Part shown: positions 18,443 to 27,101 of the stretch, one piece after another
Layout of the letters: each line of letters opens with the position of its first letter
Numbering within the stretch: position 1 is the stretch's first letter
Assembly (NCBI RefSeq): GCF_036388275.1
Contig: NZ_DASVSF010000099.1
Coordinates: forward strand, 6,272 to 70,271
From: Longimicrobium sp.
GTDB lineage: Bacteria; Gemmatimonadota; Gemmatimonadetes; Longimicrobiales; Longimicrobiaceae
Reading direction: 5' to 3'
Length of the DNA stretch: 64,000 nt
The notes under the pieces: generated by a model
Database searches by the model: none
Seen by the model: the letters and a program-made list of their open reading frames with translations, nothing else
Told to the model about the DNA's origin: nothing
Program-made: the position numbers and the translations under genes

Positions 18443-19498
18443 TCAGACCCCCGCGGCCAGCGGCTCCAGGGCCGCTTCCATCCCAGCGCCCACGGTGCCC
18501 GCCAGGAAGCGCTCGGCCATCTCCACCTGGTCGGCGCTGCCGATGTACAGCGGGGTGCGCTCGTGCAGCGACTCCGGCTCGATTTCCATGATGCGGCTGG
18601 TGCCGGTGGACGCGCGTCCGCCCGCGTGCTCGGCGATCATGGCCAGCGGCGCGGCCTCGTACAGCAGGCGCAGCTTGCCGCGCGGGTTCTTGTCGTCCGC
18701 CGGGTACATGAACATCCCGCCGTACAGCAGGTTGCGGTGGAAGTCGGCCACGAGCGAGCCGATGTACCGCGCGCTGAACGGCTTGGGATTGGTGCCGTCG
18801 AGCCCCTTCAGGTAGTCGACCAGCGCGCGCTGCTGCGGCGACCACTTCATGAAGTTGCCCTCGTTGACGCTGAAGATGCGCTGCCCGGGGCTGGGGATGC
18901 GGATGTCGGGGTGCGAAAGCAGGAACTCGCCGATGGACGGCTCCAGCGTGAAGCCGTGCACGCCGTTGCCGGTGGTGTACACCAGCATCGTCGACGAGCC
19001 GTACACCACGTACCCCGCCGCCACCTGGCTGTAGCCCGGCTGCAGGCAGTCCTGGCCGCAGCCCCGCGGGTGGTCGCTCACCTTGCGATGCACCGAGAAG
19101 ATGGTGCCCACGCTGACGTTGGCTTCGATGTTCGACGAGCCGTCCAGCGGATCGAACAGCACGCAGTACTTGCCCGTGGGAAAGCGGTCGGGGATGGGGA
19201 TGAAGTCCGCCACCTCTTCCGACGCCATGCCGCACAGGTGCCCCGTGTGGTCCAGCGCCTTGAAGATCACCTCGTGGGCGTACTCGTCGAGCTTCTTGAC
19301 CTCTTCGCCCTGCACGTTCACCTCGCCCGTGTAGCCCAGCACGTCGGCCAGGCCGGCGCGGCGCACCTCGCGGGCGATCATCTTGGCCGCGAAGGCGATG
19401 TCGTACAGGATGTTGGAAAACGCGCCCGTCGCTTCCGGGAACTGGCGCTCGGCCTCGATGATGTGACGCTCGATGGTCACCAGGGACTTGCTGGTCAC
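18443..19498 (-). CDS. fbp: Fructose-1,6-bisphosphatase, class I
   Basis: Removes the 1-phosphate of fructose 1,6-bisphosphate in gluconeogenesis. The 351 residues match class I FBPase. Motifs: SLVTIERHIIEAERQFPEAT at the start, the metal-binding signature FDPLDGSSNIEANVSVGTIF, YVVYGSSTMLVYTTGNGV, KPFSARYIGSLVADFHRNLL, and YPADDKNPRGKLRLLYEAAP followed by the MIAEHAGGRAS loop. The start is a GTG at 19498 that overlaps the upstream gene's stop (GTGA), with AGGA close by; a longer frame reaches 20020 but without conserved residues. The gene is thus translationally coupled to a HELVH protein and comEC, an unexpected partnership for a central-carbon enzyme. Confidence 0.94.
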   Translation of the reverse strand: MTSKSLVTIERHIIEAERQFPEATGAFSNILYDIAFAAKMIAREVRRAGLADVLGYTGEVNVQGEEVKKLDEYAHEVIFKALDHTGHLCGMASEEVADFIPIPDRFPTGKYCVLFDPLDGSSNIEANVSVGTIFSVHRKVSDHPRGCGQDCLQPGYSQVAAGYVVYGSSTMLVYTTGNGVHGFTLEPSIGEFLLSHPDIRIPSPGQRIFSVNEGNFMKWSPQQRALVDYLKGLDGTNPKPFSARYIGSLVADFHRNLLYGGMFMYPADDKNPRGKLRLLYEAAPLAMIAEHAGGRASTGTSRIMEIEPESLHERTPLYIGSADQVEMAERFLAGTVGAGMEAALEPLAAGV

Positions 19499-19893
19499 GC
19501 CTTCCTCGCGGGTGCGGATTTCCGTTGCAATGCGGCAAACTCCTTCTGCCGCGCGTACGCTTCTACTTCGTACGGGTTCTGCCGATACCCGTGGCGCAGC
19601 CATTGGCCGCAGTACTTCAGCGGGAACAGCGGGTCGTCGTTCCACTGCCGCACGTGCACCAGCTCGTGCACGATCAGGTCTGGGGCGATGGGCCGGTCCG
19701 CGTCGAACAGGATGGTGCGCCCCAGCGTCACCGCCCCCGCGCGCTTTGTGCCGCCTCCCATGAACACCCCGCCGATGGCGGGGATCAGCCGGTTGCGGCG
19801 GATCACCACGCCGGGCGGCACCGGGTGCGGCAGCTCCGCGTCTGGCACCCGCGGCCCCAGCACGCGGTCGGCGATGCGCGCGGCCAGGCTCAC
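19495..19893 (-). CDS. Small HELVH zinc-metallopeptidase-like protein
   Basis: A 132-residue protein with an HExxH-type zinc motif, IVHELVHVRQWND, and a downstream helix YEVEAYARQ whose Glu could be the third ligand, as in DUF4157/SprT-like small zincins. The N-terminal part (ARIADRVLGPRVPDAELP; GVVIRRNRLIPAIGGV) has the short strands common in this group. No signal peptide is seen, so it is probably cytosolic. I chose the GTG at 19893, which overlaps the comEC stop as GTGA; a GTG at 19908 is possible. Its stop overlaps the fbp start in the same way. Substrate unknown. Confidence 0.75.
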   Translation of the reverse strand: MSLAARIADRVLGPRVPDAELPHPVPPGVVIRRNRLIPAIGGVFMGGGTKRAGAVTLGRTILFDADRPIAPDLIVHELVHVRQWNDDPLFPLKYCGQWLRHGYRQNPYEVEAYARQKEFAALQRKSAPARKA

Positions 19894-22259
19894 GGCACCC
19901 TCGCCCACGACGTTCCGCCCTCTTCCACCAGGATGCGCACCGTGCCGTCCTGGTCCGTGCGCGCGGCCTCGATCCCCCGCGCCCGCAGGCGCGACAGGAC
20001 CTCGCGGTGGGGATGCCCATACCGGTTGCGCGCCCCCGCCGAAACCACCACCAGTTCCGGCTTCACCGCGTCCAGGAATGCCGCGGACGATGACGTGCGG
20101 CTGCCATGGTGCCCGGCCTTCAGCACGTCGCCGCGCAGGGCGTCGGCGCCGTAGCGCTGGATCATGCGTTCCTCCACCCAGGCCGGGGCATCGCCGGTGA
20201 GCAGCGCGGTAAAGCCGCCGTAGCGAACGCGAACCGCCGCGGAAATGTCGTTTGCGTCGGCTGGGGTGTCAAGAGCGTCCACGGGGGGCCACAGGAAGAG
20301 GATCTCTACTCCGTCCACCCGCAAGCCCCGGTCCTGGCTTGCCGCAGCCCACGGCACGTTGCGCTCCTCTGCCGTCTTCAGCGTTTCCAGGTAGATGGGG
20401 GAGCCCACGGGAACGCCCGGCTCGATCAGCCGCCCCACCGGCATCCCCCGCATTACCGCCGCCGCCCCGCCGATGTGGTCCGCGTGCGGATGCGTGAGCA
20501 CCATCGCCTCCAGGCGCCTGGCCCCGCTCGCCCGCAGGAACGGAAGCACCCGCCGCTCCCCCGCGTCCCACCCGTCGTCCCGCTCGCCCGCGTCGATCAG
20601 CAGCCACCGCCCCGCCGGTGTCCTCAGCGCCACGGCGTCGCCCTGCCCCACGTCGATGAACGCCAGCTCCATCCCGCCGTCCACCGCCCTCCCCGCGAAG
20701 GGAAGCAGCAGGAACGCCGCGGCCGACGACATCACCGCGACCGCCCACCTCACCCGGTCGCGCATCCGCGCCGTCGCGTCCAGCGCGAGGAGGAACGCGA
20801 TGCCCGCCAATCCCCATAGCCACCATTGGGGCCGGGCGACCGCGGCGTGTCCTCCGGGGACGAGCAGGGCCACATCCACGACGCGGTTCAGCAGGTCCAG
20901 CGCCAGCCCCGCCCCGTCCGCAATCAGCCGCGCGACGGGCGGGGCCACGGGTTCCAGCACCGCCGCCGCCCCGATGCCCACCAGCGCCAGGCTGCTGAGG
21001 GGAATCGCCGGCAGGTTGGCGATGATCGATATCGCCGCGACCTGACCAAAATGATGGGCCACCACGGGCGCCGTCGTAACGAACGCGGCGACGCTGACAA
21101 CCAGCGATTCCGTTGTCCATCTCGCGGCGGGGTTCCGCCGGTACCGCTCCGGGATGCGCCTCAGCATCGCGCCGCGCAGGAGGATGATCCCGAGCACGCC
21201 GGCGAAGCTCAGTTGAAAGCCCGGATCCAGCGCAGCCATCGGCTCGACGGCGAGGATCAGCAGCGCGGCGGCGGACACGATGGGGAGCGATGCGGACGGG
21301 CGCTGCAGCACGGTGGCGAGCAGGGCGAGCGCCATCATGATCCCCGAGCGGACGGCAGACGCCGGCGCGCCGATTAGGGCCAGGTACGCGGCGATCAGCG
21401 CGATGGTCAGCCAGGCGACGCGCGAGCGCGACAGCCGCAGCATCCGCCCGATCAGCACGAACACGTCGCCGAGCAGGGCCACGTGGGTTCCGCTGATGGC
21501 CAGCAGGTGCACCAGCCCGGTCTGCGCGAACCGGTCCGCCAGCGCGCGATCCAGCGTCTCGCGTCGGCCCAGCAGCAGCGCGTCCGCGAGAGGGCCGTGC
21601 CGCCCCATCAGCCGGTGCAGCTGCGCCTCCGCACGCCCGCGGGCCCAGAGCAGCGGGTGCGCGGCGGCGCGCGCGGGGGCGACCACGGCGAGCGAATCGG
21701 CCATCACGAACCCGGCCCAGGCGGGCTCGCGCGGCCAGGCGCTCCCCAGCACAGGCTTGGGCATCGGCCGCCATTGGCCGCGGAGGATCACCTCCGTGCC
21801 AGCCAGGGCGGGGCTGGACCCTCGCGGCAGGCGCACGCGCATCCCTCCCGTGCATCCCGCGATCGGTCCCCCCGCGGACGAGACGGCGCCCGCATCCACC
21901 GGGAGCAGGGGCCGGCGCGCGGCGGAATCCGGCGGCGGCATCCAGTTGGCCGCGAGCACGCCGCGGACGACGAGATCGTCCCCGTCCGCAAGCCGCACCC
22001 GGCAGTCGCGTTCGGCATCCGCCCGTGCGCCGGCGCCGTGCCCCGCCCCCGCGGCCATGATGGCGCCGAGGATCAGCAGCCCCCCGGTTCGCGAGGAGAC
22101 TGCAGAGCCGAAGAGCCGGCGGTGAAGCCAGGGGGCAAGAAGAAGCGGCACCGCAGCTAGTGCGGTACCGCCTGTGACTCCATCGACGCGCAACCCGATC
22201 AACAGCCCGGCCAGGAAGGCAAGAAACGCAAGAACGAGGGGCAATCGAAGCTGGTTCAC
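19890..22259 (-). CDS. comEC: ComEC/Rec2 DNA-uptake channel protein
   Basis: Inner-membrane channel for single-stranded DNA in natural transformation. The 789 residues show the full three-part layout: an N-terminal DUF4131 region with early membrane helices and an OB-like domain (to about 200); the Competence domain with LLLGRRETLDRALADRFAQTGLVHLLAISGTHVALLG-type block and many helices (about 210-510); and a C-terminal metallo-beta-lactamase-like domain with DVGQGDAVAL, LTHPHADHIGG, LTGDAP and LKAGHHGSRTSSS. The nuclease-site residues are present. No other competence gene lies nearby. It is first in a coupled unit with the HELVH gene and fbp. Confidence 0.94.
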   Translation of the reverse strand: MNQLRLPLVLAFLAFLAGLLIGLRVDGVTGGTALAAVPLLLAPWLHRRLFGSAVSSRTGGLLILGAIMAAGAGHGAGARADAERDCRVRLADGDDLVVRGVLAANWMPPPDSAARRPLLPVDAGAVSSAGGPIAGCTGGMRVRLPRGSSPALAGTEVILRGQWRPMPKPVLGSAWPREPAWAGFVMADSLAVVAPARAAAHPLLWARGRAEAQLHRLMGRHGPLADALLLGRRETLDRALADRFAQTGLVHLLAISGTHVALLGDVFVLIGRMLRLSRSRVAWLTIALIAAYLALIGAPASAVRSGIMMALALLATVLQRPSASLPIVSAAALLILAVEPMAALDPGFQLSFAGVLGIILLRGAMLRRIPERYRRNPAARWTTESLVVSVAAFVTTAPVVAHHFGQVAAISIIANLPAIPLSSLALVGIGAAAVLEPVAPPVARLIADGAGLALDLLNRVVDVALLVPGGHAAVARPQWWLWGLAGIAFLLALDATARMRDRVRWAVAVMSSAAAFLLLPFAGRAVDGGMELAFIDVGQGDAVALRTPAGRWLLIDAGERDDGWDAGERRVLPFLRASGARRLEAMVLTHPHADHIGGAAAVMRGMPVGRLIEPGVPVGSPIYLETLKTAEERNVPWAAASQDRGLRVDGVEILFLWPPVDALDTPADANDISAAVRVRYGGFTALLTGDAPAWVEERMIQRYGADALRGDVLKAGHHGSRTSSSAAFLDAVKPELVVVSAGARNRYGHPHREVLSRLRARGIEAARTDQDGTVRILVEEGGTSWARVP

Positions 22260-22817
22260 CTTTGTCGCGAGAGCGGGCGGAGACGGAGCATGTGGACGGT
22301 CCGCATGATAATCGCCACATCCCGATCCTCCAAACCGCGAGCCGCCACCGTGCGGATCGGGACGCCTGCGGCGCGCCGCAACTCATCTGAAGCGATTGGG
22401 GTGGGCGGGGTGCCGAGCGGGCCGGGGCGCGCCCCATCATCAAATCCACACGACAGCAGGCCAGTCCACGAAGGTGGACATCGTGTGGTTGTTGCAGCGA
22501 ATTCATTCGCCCGGGGAGACTTGGGGCGCTCTTCCAGGCGAGGACCAGGACCGCGGCTCGGGGTTCCGTGTCGCTGCCGCGCCCAAGCCAAGAGGCATCC
22601 GCAACCAGATCCCACGGCCCTGCAGGGTATGCACTGCGTGCCGGTTCGGTGCGCTCGGGCCTCTGGATGACAGATTGCGCTTGGCCTGAGTATGGTGCGA
22701 ATCGACCCAGAAAGCAGCACTCAATAGCAGGGAGCAGCGGCCGGGGCGCGTCCTATCCTTCTCTCCATAATGAAGGTGGCGGAGCGTCGCGGCCTCTCAA
22801 GGCGGCTCGCAGGCAAC
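22260..22817. other. Long gap between comEC and the LapA-like gene
   Basis: No coding region is supported. It contains a REP-like palindrome at 22464-22479 followed by TGTTGCAGCGAATTCATTCG, and two related GGCCGGGGCGCG boxes near 22423 and 22741. Codon-like order is absent. It is the 5' region of comEC. Confidence 0.5.
22464..22479 (+). repeat. REP-like palindrome, divergent copy
   Basis: GTCCAC-GAAG-GTGGAC has the layout of the GTCCGC/GCGGAC cores at 8.5, 9.0 and 15.8 kb with compensating changes in both arms, so the hairpin is kept while the sequence drifts. Confidence 0.65.
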
Positions 22818-22849
22818 GAAAATCGCCGCTCCCTCACAAGGCAGCGGCG
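22818..22849 (-). terminator. Terminator of the miaB-LapA unit
   Basis: On the minus strand a 7-bp stem (CGCCGCT with AGCGGCG) with a further inner CCT/AGG pairing, then ATTTTC. It lies about 20 nt after the stop at 22871. Confidence 0.75.
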
Positions 22850-22870
22850 GTAATGATTGGGTGAAGCGGG

Positions 22871-23335
22871 TCAGTCCAGGGGACGATCGCCGTCACGCTG
22901 GTGGACGAGCGTGGGATCATTCTCGCGGCCGTCGCCGTCGACGAGGTAAGGTCCGCGAGGTCCAGTGCCGTCACCCTGGAATCGTGCCGTGTGATCGTCG
23001 GAGACGAAGCGTGCCGTCTCCTCCGCCTCGACGACAGGTACGTGGGCCGGCGCGGGCGCGCTCGGCGCCAGGACGGGTGAACCCTGGCCCGGCGCCGGAG
23101 CCAGCAGCCCGCGGGCGCGCAGCTCCTGGCGCATGCGCAGATCGTGGCGCAGGCTCAGCGCCAGCATGGCAAGCATGCCGGCCAGAAAGGCCAGGAACAG
23201 CACCACCGTGAGCGGCGCGCCGTAGAACGTTGCGATCCCGATGCTCACCACCGCGCGCTCGCCGCGGTTGAGCCAGGTGAACAGCCCCGCGGCCAGGGCA
23301 ATGCCCGCCGGGGGCAGCCAGCGCGGGATCGTCAC
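22871..23335 (-). CDS. LapA-domain (DUF1049) membrane protein
   Basis: A 154-residue protein with two membrane helices (about residues 7-23 and 38-62). The second helix region (TFYGAPLTVVLFLAFLAGML) and the following LALSLRHDLRMRQELRARG match the LapA/DUF1049 pattern. A Pro/Ala-rich and acidic cytosolic tail of about 75 residues follows. It starts at a GTG (23335) that overlaps the miaB stop as GTGA, so it is coupled to miaB. In E. coli LapA family proteins act with LapB in LPS assembly control; that role is not shown here. Confidence 0.78.
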   Translation of the reverse strand: MTIPRWLPPAGIALAAGLFTWLNRGERAVVSIGIATFYGAPLTVVLFLAFLAGMLAMLALSLRHDLRMRQELRARGLLAPAPGQGSPVLAPSAPAPAHVPVVEAEETARFVSDDHTARFQGDGTGPRGPYLVDGDGRENDPTLVHQRDGDRPLD

Positions 23336-24705
23336 GCGGCTGCCAGCGCGGGAATCAGCTCTCCCGTGAACGTGGCCCCGGTGGTCGAAACCAGCGTCAC
23401 GTCCACGAAGTAGCCGATCAGCTCGGCGGGAGCCTCGAAGGTGACCACCTTGTTGCTTTCCGTGCGCCCCTGCACGCCGCCGCGCCGGCCTTCCTTTTCC
23501 ACCAGCACTTCTACGGTGCGCCCCACCTCGGCCTGGTACATCTCGGCCTGGATCGCGCGGTGCACGGCGATCAGCCCCTCGAGCCGGGCCTGGCCCACCT
23601 CGTCGGGAACGAACTGGTCGCGCGGAAGGCGCGTGGCGGGCGTGCCGTCGCGCTCGGAGTACTTGTACAGGAACGCGTCGTCGAACCGCACAGCGCGCAC
23701 CAGGTCCAGCGTGGCCTGGTACTCCTCGTCGGTCTCGCCGGGGAAGCCCACGATGATGTCGGTGGAAAGCGCGATGCCGGGCATGGCTTCGCGCACCCAC
23801 TCGATCTTTTCCATGTACTCGGCGACCGTGTACCGGCGCAGCATGCGCTTCAGCGTGCGGTCGTGGCCGGCCTGCACCGGCAGGTGAAGCTGCTTGCAGA
23901 CCGTGGGCTCGGCGGCCATCACCTCCACCAGTTCGCGGGTGAAGTCGTTGGGGTGCGGGCTGGTGAAGCGCACGCGGCGGATACCCGGCACCCGCGCCAC
24001 CTCGCGCAGCAGGCGGGGGAAGTTCCAGCCGCCGTGCTCGTACGAGTTCACCGTCTGGCCCAGCAGCGTCACCTCGGGAACGCCGTCGGCGGCCAGGGCG
24101 CGTACCTCGTCCAGGATGGCCTGCGCGTCGCGGTTCTTTTCGTCGCCGCGCACGTACGGCACGATGCAGTACGTGCAGCGGTAGTTGCAGCCGCGCTGAA
24201 TGGGCACCCACGCCGAAACCGCCGACGTGCGGCGGGCGGTGATGCCCTCGTAGTTCTCGAACGGGTCGAAGTTCAGCACCGTCAGGCCGCGCGCGGCGAT
24301 GGTGGCGGCCTGCGTGGCGGGCACCAGGCGCGCCGCCGCGGGGCCGCGGCGAGTCACCACCTCGGCCAGCTTTTCGGGGAGCTGGCGGTAGGCGTCGGGG
24401 CCCATCACCATGTCCACGCCGCCCGCCTTGCCCAGAAGCGACTCGCCCATTCGTTGCGCCATGCACCCCGTGACGCCGATGACGACGTCGGGGTTGTCGC
24501 GGCGGATCTGCTGAAGCTGGCCCACGCGCCCGATCACGCGCTGCTCGGCGTGGTCGCGGATGGCGCACGTGTTCACCAGGATCACGTCCGCGTCCTCGGG
24601 CTTGTCGGCGGGGGTGTATCCCTGCTCCGCCAAGATGCCGTGCATCAGCTCGCTGTCGCTGATGTTCATCTGGCACCCGTACGTTTCGATGTAGGCTCGC
24701 TTCAT
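23332..24705 (-). CDS. miaB: tRNA-2-methylthio-N6-dimethylallyladenosine synthase MiaB
   Basis: Radical-SAM methylthiotransferase that adds the 2-methylthio group to i6A37 of tRNAs. The 457 residues show an N-terminal UPF0004 domain (ETYGCQMNISDSE; VNTCAIRDHAEQR; GCMAQRMGE), the radical-SAM cluster CNYRCTYCIVPYVRG, and a C-terminal TRAM domain (VLVEKEGRRGGVQGRT). Three N-terminal cysteines and the CxxxCxxC motif are all intact, for two 4Fe-4S clusters. The ATG at 24705 is preferred over a GTG 9 nt upstream. The gene is upstream of, and coupled to, the LapA-like gene. Confidence 0.95.
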   Translation of the reverse strand: MKRAYIETYGCQMNISDSELMHGILAEQGYTPADKPEDADVILVNTCAIRDHAEQRVIGRVGQLQQIRRDNPDVVIGVTGCMAQRMGESLLGKAGGVDMVMGPDAYRQLPEKLAEVVTRRGPAAARLVPATQAATIAARGLTVLNFDPFENYEGITARRTSAVSAWVPIQRGCNYRCTYCIVPYVRGDEKNRDAQAILDEVRALAADGVPEVTLLGQTVNSYEHGGWNFPRLLREVARVPGIRRVRFTSPHPNDFTRELVEVMAAEPTVCKQLHLPVQAGHDRTLKRMLRRYTVAEYMEKIEWVREAMPGIALSTDIIVGFPGETDEEYQATLDLVRAVRFDDAFLYKYSERDGTPATRLPRDQFVPDEVGQARLEGLIAVHRAIQAEMYQAEVGRTVEVLVEKEGRRGGVQGRTESNKVVTFEAPAELIGYFVDVTLVSTTGATFTGELIPALAAA

Positions 24706-24804
24706 GGTAGGCACTGCCGATCCGGTTTGGGCGTAAGACTCCCGCGTACACCCGAGCCACCGATCAGTTCGCCAAGAGAGAAGGCTTGCGTGTCGCGCGT
24801 GGGG

Positions 24805-25218
24805 TTACGCGGCCAGCCGGGCGAGCGCGCCGACGGGCGAGACCGCAGGGATCCGTGACTCCCGGAAATCAGCAAGGTCGCGGGTCACGATCACGTCCAC
24901 TCCCACTTTCTCCGCGCATACCGCCTGCACTGCATCTTCGAAGTCTCGCCACTGGAAAGCGAGCGCTTGCAGAAGGTCACCTCTTTCGACGGGAACAACC
25001 TCGAGCACACGGAGCAGGTCACCAATGGCGAAGGCAGCAGACTGGGTTCCTTCCATCCGACGAATGACGTAGAACGCGGTTGTGAGCGTGTGTCCGGCGA
25101 CGAACCCGGTCGCGCGCTTGGTTTCGATCGCGGCGAACAGGGCTGCGGCGGCCTCCGCGAATCCGGGCCGCCGCTGCGCAAGGTCCAGCACGACGTTCGT
25201 GTCTACCAGGAGTTTCAT
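24805..25218 (-). CDS. PIN-domain toxin (VapC-like)
   Basis: Probable RNase toxin of a type II toxin-antitoxin pair. The 137 residues show the PIN acid residues: Asp in LVDTNVVLDLA at the N-terminus, Asp in WRDFEDAVQA at about 92-95, and Asp in VTRDLADF at about 112-116. The start overlaps the antitoxin stop as ATGA, the usual arrangement for such pairs. Mg-dependent RNA cleavage is expected from the family; the target is unknown. Confidence 0.88.
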   Translation of the reverse strand: MKLLVDTNVVLDLAQRRPGFAEAAAALFAAIETKRATGFVAGHTLTTAFYVIRRMEGTQSAAFAIGDLLRVLEVVPVERGDLLQALAFQWRDFEDAVQAVCAEKVGVDVIVTRDLADFRESRIPAVSPVGALARLAA

Positions 25219-25571
25219 CGACCGTACTTCTGCCAGAGGTATTCCTTGTAGTCATCCTCATCCGCGCCCTGCCGAGCGACGCCGAGCAGCCGCCTGGTGA
25301 TCGGGGGGAGGGACTGAATCCATTCCTCATCGCGGTCGCCGTAGGACGTCGACCCGGATGACAGCGCACGGTCTCCAAGGTTTGTAGCTGAACCGTTGCC
25401 GTTGCCGTTCTGGTACGCCGAGCCACCATTGCCGCATCCGCCATTCACCGGCAGTGCCGCGATCAGTTCGTTTAGCACGTCGGCTACATCGGCCCCGTGC
25501 TCGCGGCTGTACTGGCGGACGCGGTTCGCCATCTCCGCGTCCAGATCGACGATCAGGGTTTCTTTCGCCAT
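25215..25571 (-). CDS. Antitoxin of the PIN pair
   Basis: A 118-residue protein. The N-terminal half (AKETLIVDLDAEMANRVRQYS) looks like a ribbon-helix-helix or DUF6364-type DNA-binding region. A Gly/Asn-rich linker (about 55-75) and a C-terminal toxin-binding tail (IQSLPPITRRLLGVARQG; KEYLWQKYGR) follow. The ATG at 25571 has a strong ribosome site (GGAGGGAATC). A 19-residue longer version starting at a TTG is unlikely. Autorepression is expected for the family; no operator palindrome was found. Confidence 0.82.
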   Translation of the reverse strand: MAKETLIVDLDAEMANRVRQYSREHGADVADVLNELIAALPVNGGCGNGGSAYQNGNGNGSATNLGDRALSSGSTSYGDRDEEWIQSLPPITRRLLGVARQGADEDDYKEYLWQKYGR

Positions 25572-25641
25572 GATTCCCTCCGAGGTGCGGCTCCGATCAA
25601 CAATGCGCACGAACCGGACATCCGTCAATGCCCCTGACGCA

Positions 25642-25667
25642 GACGGCCCCGCGGTGGCGGGGCCGTC
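25642..25667 (-). terminator. Stem-loop after the lipoprotein pair
   Basis: An 11-bp perfect stem (GACGGCCCCGC, 25642-25652, with 25657-25667) and a 4-nt loop, about 30 nt past the stop at 25698. No T tract. Confidence 0.65.
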
Positions 25668-25697
25668 GAGTGACGCCGCAGCGCAGGGTGCTGCGCG

Positions 25698-27101
25698 TCA
25701 GTCGGTGCCGGCGGGCTGGATGCCGGCGCCTCGGCGGCAGGCGTCGACGAAGGCGGGCTCCGCGCGCTCGCAGTGGGCGGCACGCCCGCTCGCGGTGTTT
25801 TCCAGCGAGGTGATGGTCTGGCCCACGGACCGGTAGCATTCCGTCTTTGCGCGCTCGTCCCGCACCAGTCCGCAGAAGCGGATGCCTTCGCCCGGGTCGG
25901 CGGCCAGGTTCACGAAGTTCACCGCCACGCTGGCGACGCACCACACCTCGCCCATCCCTTCCGCCAGGCCGCGCGCCAGGCCGCAGAACTCCAGCGAGCG
26001 CTGGTGGTTCTGCGCGGCGTACGCCGTGATGTCGCGCCCCAGGCTGCTGAAGCAGGTGTCGCGGTGTTCCAGTGGCGCCTCGCCGCAGGCGCGCGCGGCG
26101 GCGCCCAGGTTGCCCTGCGTGAAGTACAGGACGGCCGAGGTCTGCATGGTGTAGCACGAGGTCCGGTACTTCTCGGCGACGGCGTTGCAGGGATACTGGA
26201 AGTCGTTGCGGTCCAGCGCCTTCCACTCGCCGTGGTTCATCCCCGCCTGCGCCGTCCCGTGCCCCGCGTCCGCATCCGCCGAGCCCGCCTGGTGCCCGGC
26301 GTGCGCGTCCGCCGGTTGCGCTTGATGTCCCGCGTGCGGATTGGCGGCGGCGTGCTGGCCCTGCGTGCCGGCGTGGCCCTCCGCCGTGTGGTGCGGGTGC
26401 GTGACGTTGACGATGTTCTCCATGAACACGCCGCCGTAGCAGCTTCCGCGGATGAAGTCGTCGGTCGCCAGGTCGCACGCCTCCAGCGCCATGGGAACGT
26501 GGTTTTCGTGCAGCGCCATCACCCCGTGCCCCATGCCGTGCGCGCACTGGAAGAAGAGGAACATCGAGGATCGGTGCGGCTCGCACAGCGCGTCGATCTG
26601 CGGCGTCCCGATCGGCCGCCCCTGCGCCACCTGCGCCAGGAAGTATCCCTGGATCACCCCGTGATAGCACCCCGACATCTGCGAAGGCGTGCAGCCGGCG
26701 AAGGTGGCGGCGGCCGTCTCAGGCGAGCGGTACGCCGAGATCCCCAACCCGTGCGCCAGCGCGTGGGCGTTGCGGCGCACCTCCTCGTCCGTGGCAACCA
26801 GCGTGTCGAGCACCTCCATCGACTTGGCAATGCCCGCGGGGTCGATCAATCCCGTGAGCGCGCGCTCGACGCACGCCGCCCTGCTCCCCTCGGGACGCTG
26901 GCAGCCCTGGCGCATCCACACGGCGATCTCGCCCGCGGACGACTGCGCGCTCCACGACGCGGGCGCCAGCGAGGTGCGCGGGCCCACGTCGGCCGCCGAT
27001 GGGCCATGGGTGCCGCGCAACGACGGCGAGCACGACGCGGCGAGCAGGGCAACGCAGCCGGCCGTGGCCGCGCGTAGGAAACGGGGAAGAACGGATGTCA
27101 T
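25698..27101 (-). CDS. Cys/His-rich lipoprotein of unknown family, copy A
   Basis: A 467-residue exported lipoprotein (signal peptide and lipobox LLAASC at the N-terminus). Family not recognised. The N-terminal half carries His motifs: HALAHGLGISAYRSPET, GCYHGVIQGYF, FFQCAHGMGHG and HENHVPMALEACD. A His-rich insert (HPHHTAEGH, then repeated HAGH units) sits in the middle. The C-terminal half has at least four C-x10/11-C pairs (YPC...SC, RAC...TC, RFC...EC, AHC...AC) that suggest disulfide-stapled helices. Apart from the lipid cysteine there are 18 cysteines, each matched in copy B next door. No CxxCH haem motif is present. The start overlaps the stop of copy B (ATGA). Metal or redox binding is an inference from residue content only. 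Confidence 0.85.
   Translation of the reverse strand: MTSVLPRFLRAATAGCVALLAASCSPSLRGTHGPSAADVGPRTSLAPASWSAQSSAGEIAVWMRQGCQRPEGSRAACVERALTGLIDPAGIAKSMEVLDTLVATDEEVRRNAHALAHGLGISAYRSPETAAATFAGCTPSQMSGCYHGVIQGYFLAQVAQGRPIGTPQIDALCEPHRSSMFLFFQCAHGMGHGVMALHENHVPMALEACDLATDDFIRGSCYGGVFMENIVNVTHPHHTAEGHAGTQGQHAAANPHAGHQAQPADAHAGHQAGSADADAGHGTAQAGMNHGEWKALDRNDFQYPCNAVAEKYRTSCYTMQTSAVLYFTQGNLGAAARACGEAPLEHRDTCFSSLGRDITAYAAQNHQRSLEFCGLARGLAEGMGEVWCVASVAVNFVNLAADPGEGIRFCGLVRDERAKTECYRSVGQTITSLENTASGRAAHCERAEPAFVDACRRGAGIQPAGTD

Noticed and set aside
19499..20020. N-terminal extension of fbp to 20020
   Set aside because: Extra residues are Arg-rich, lack homology and overlap comEC and the HELVH gene; the GTGA-coupled start fits better.
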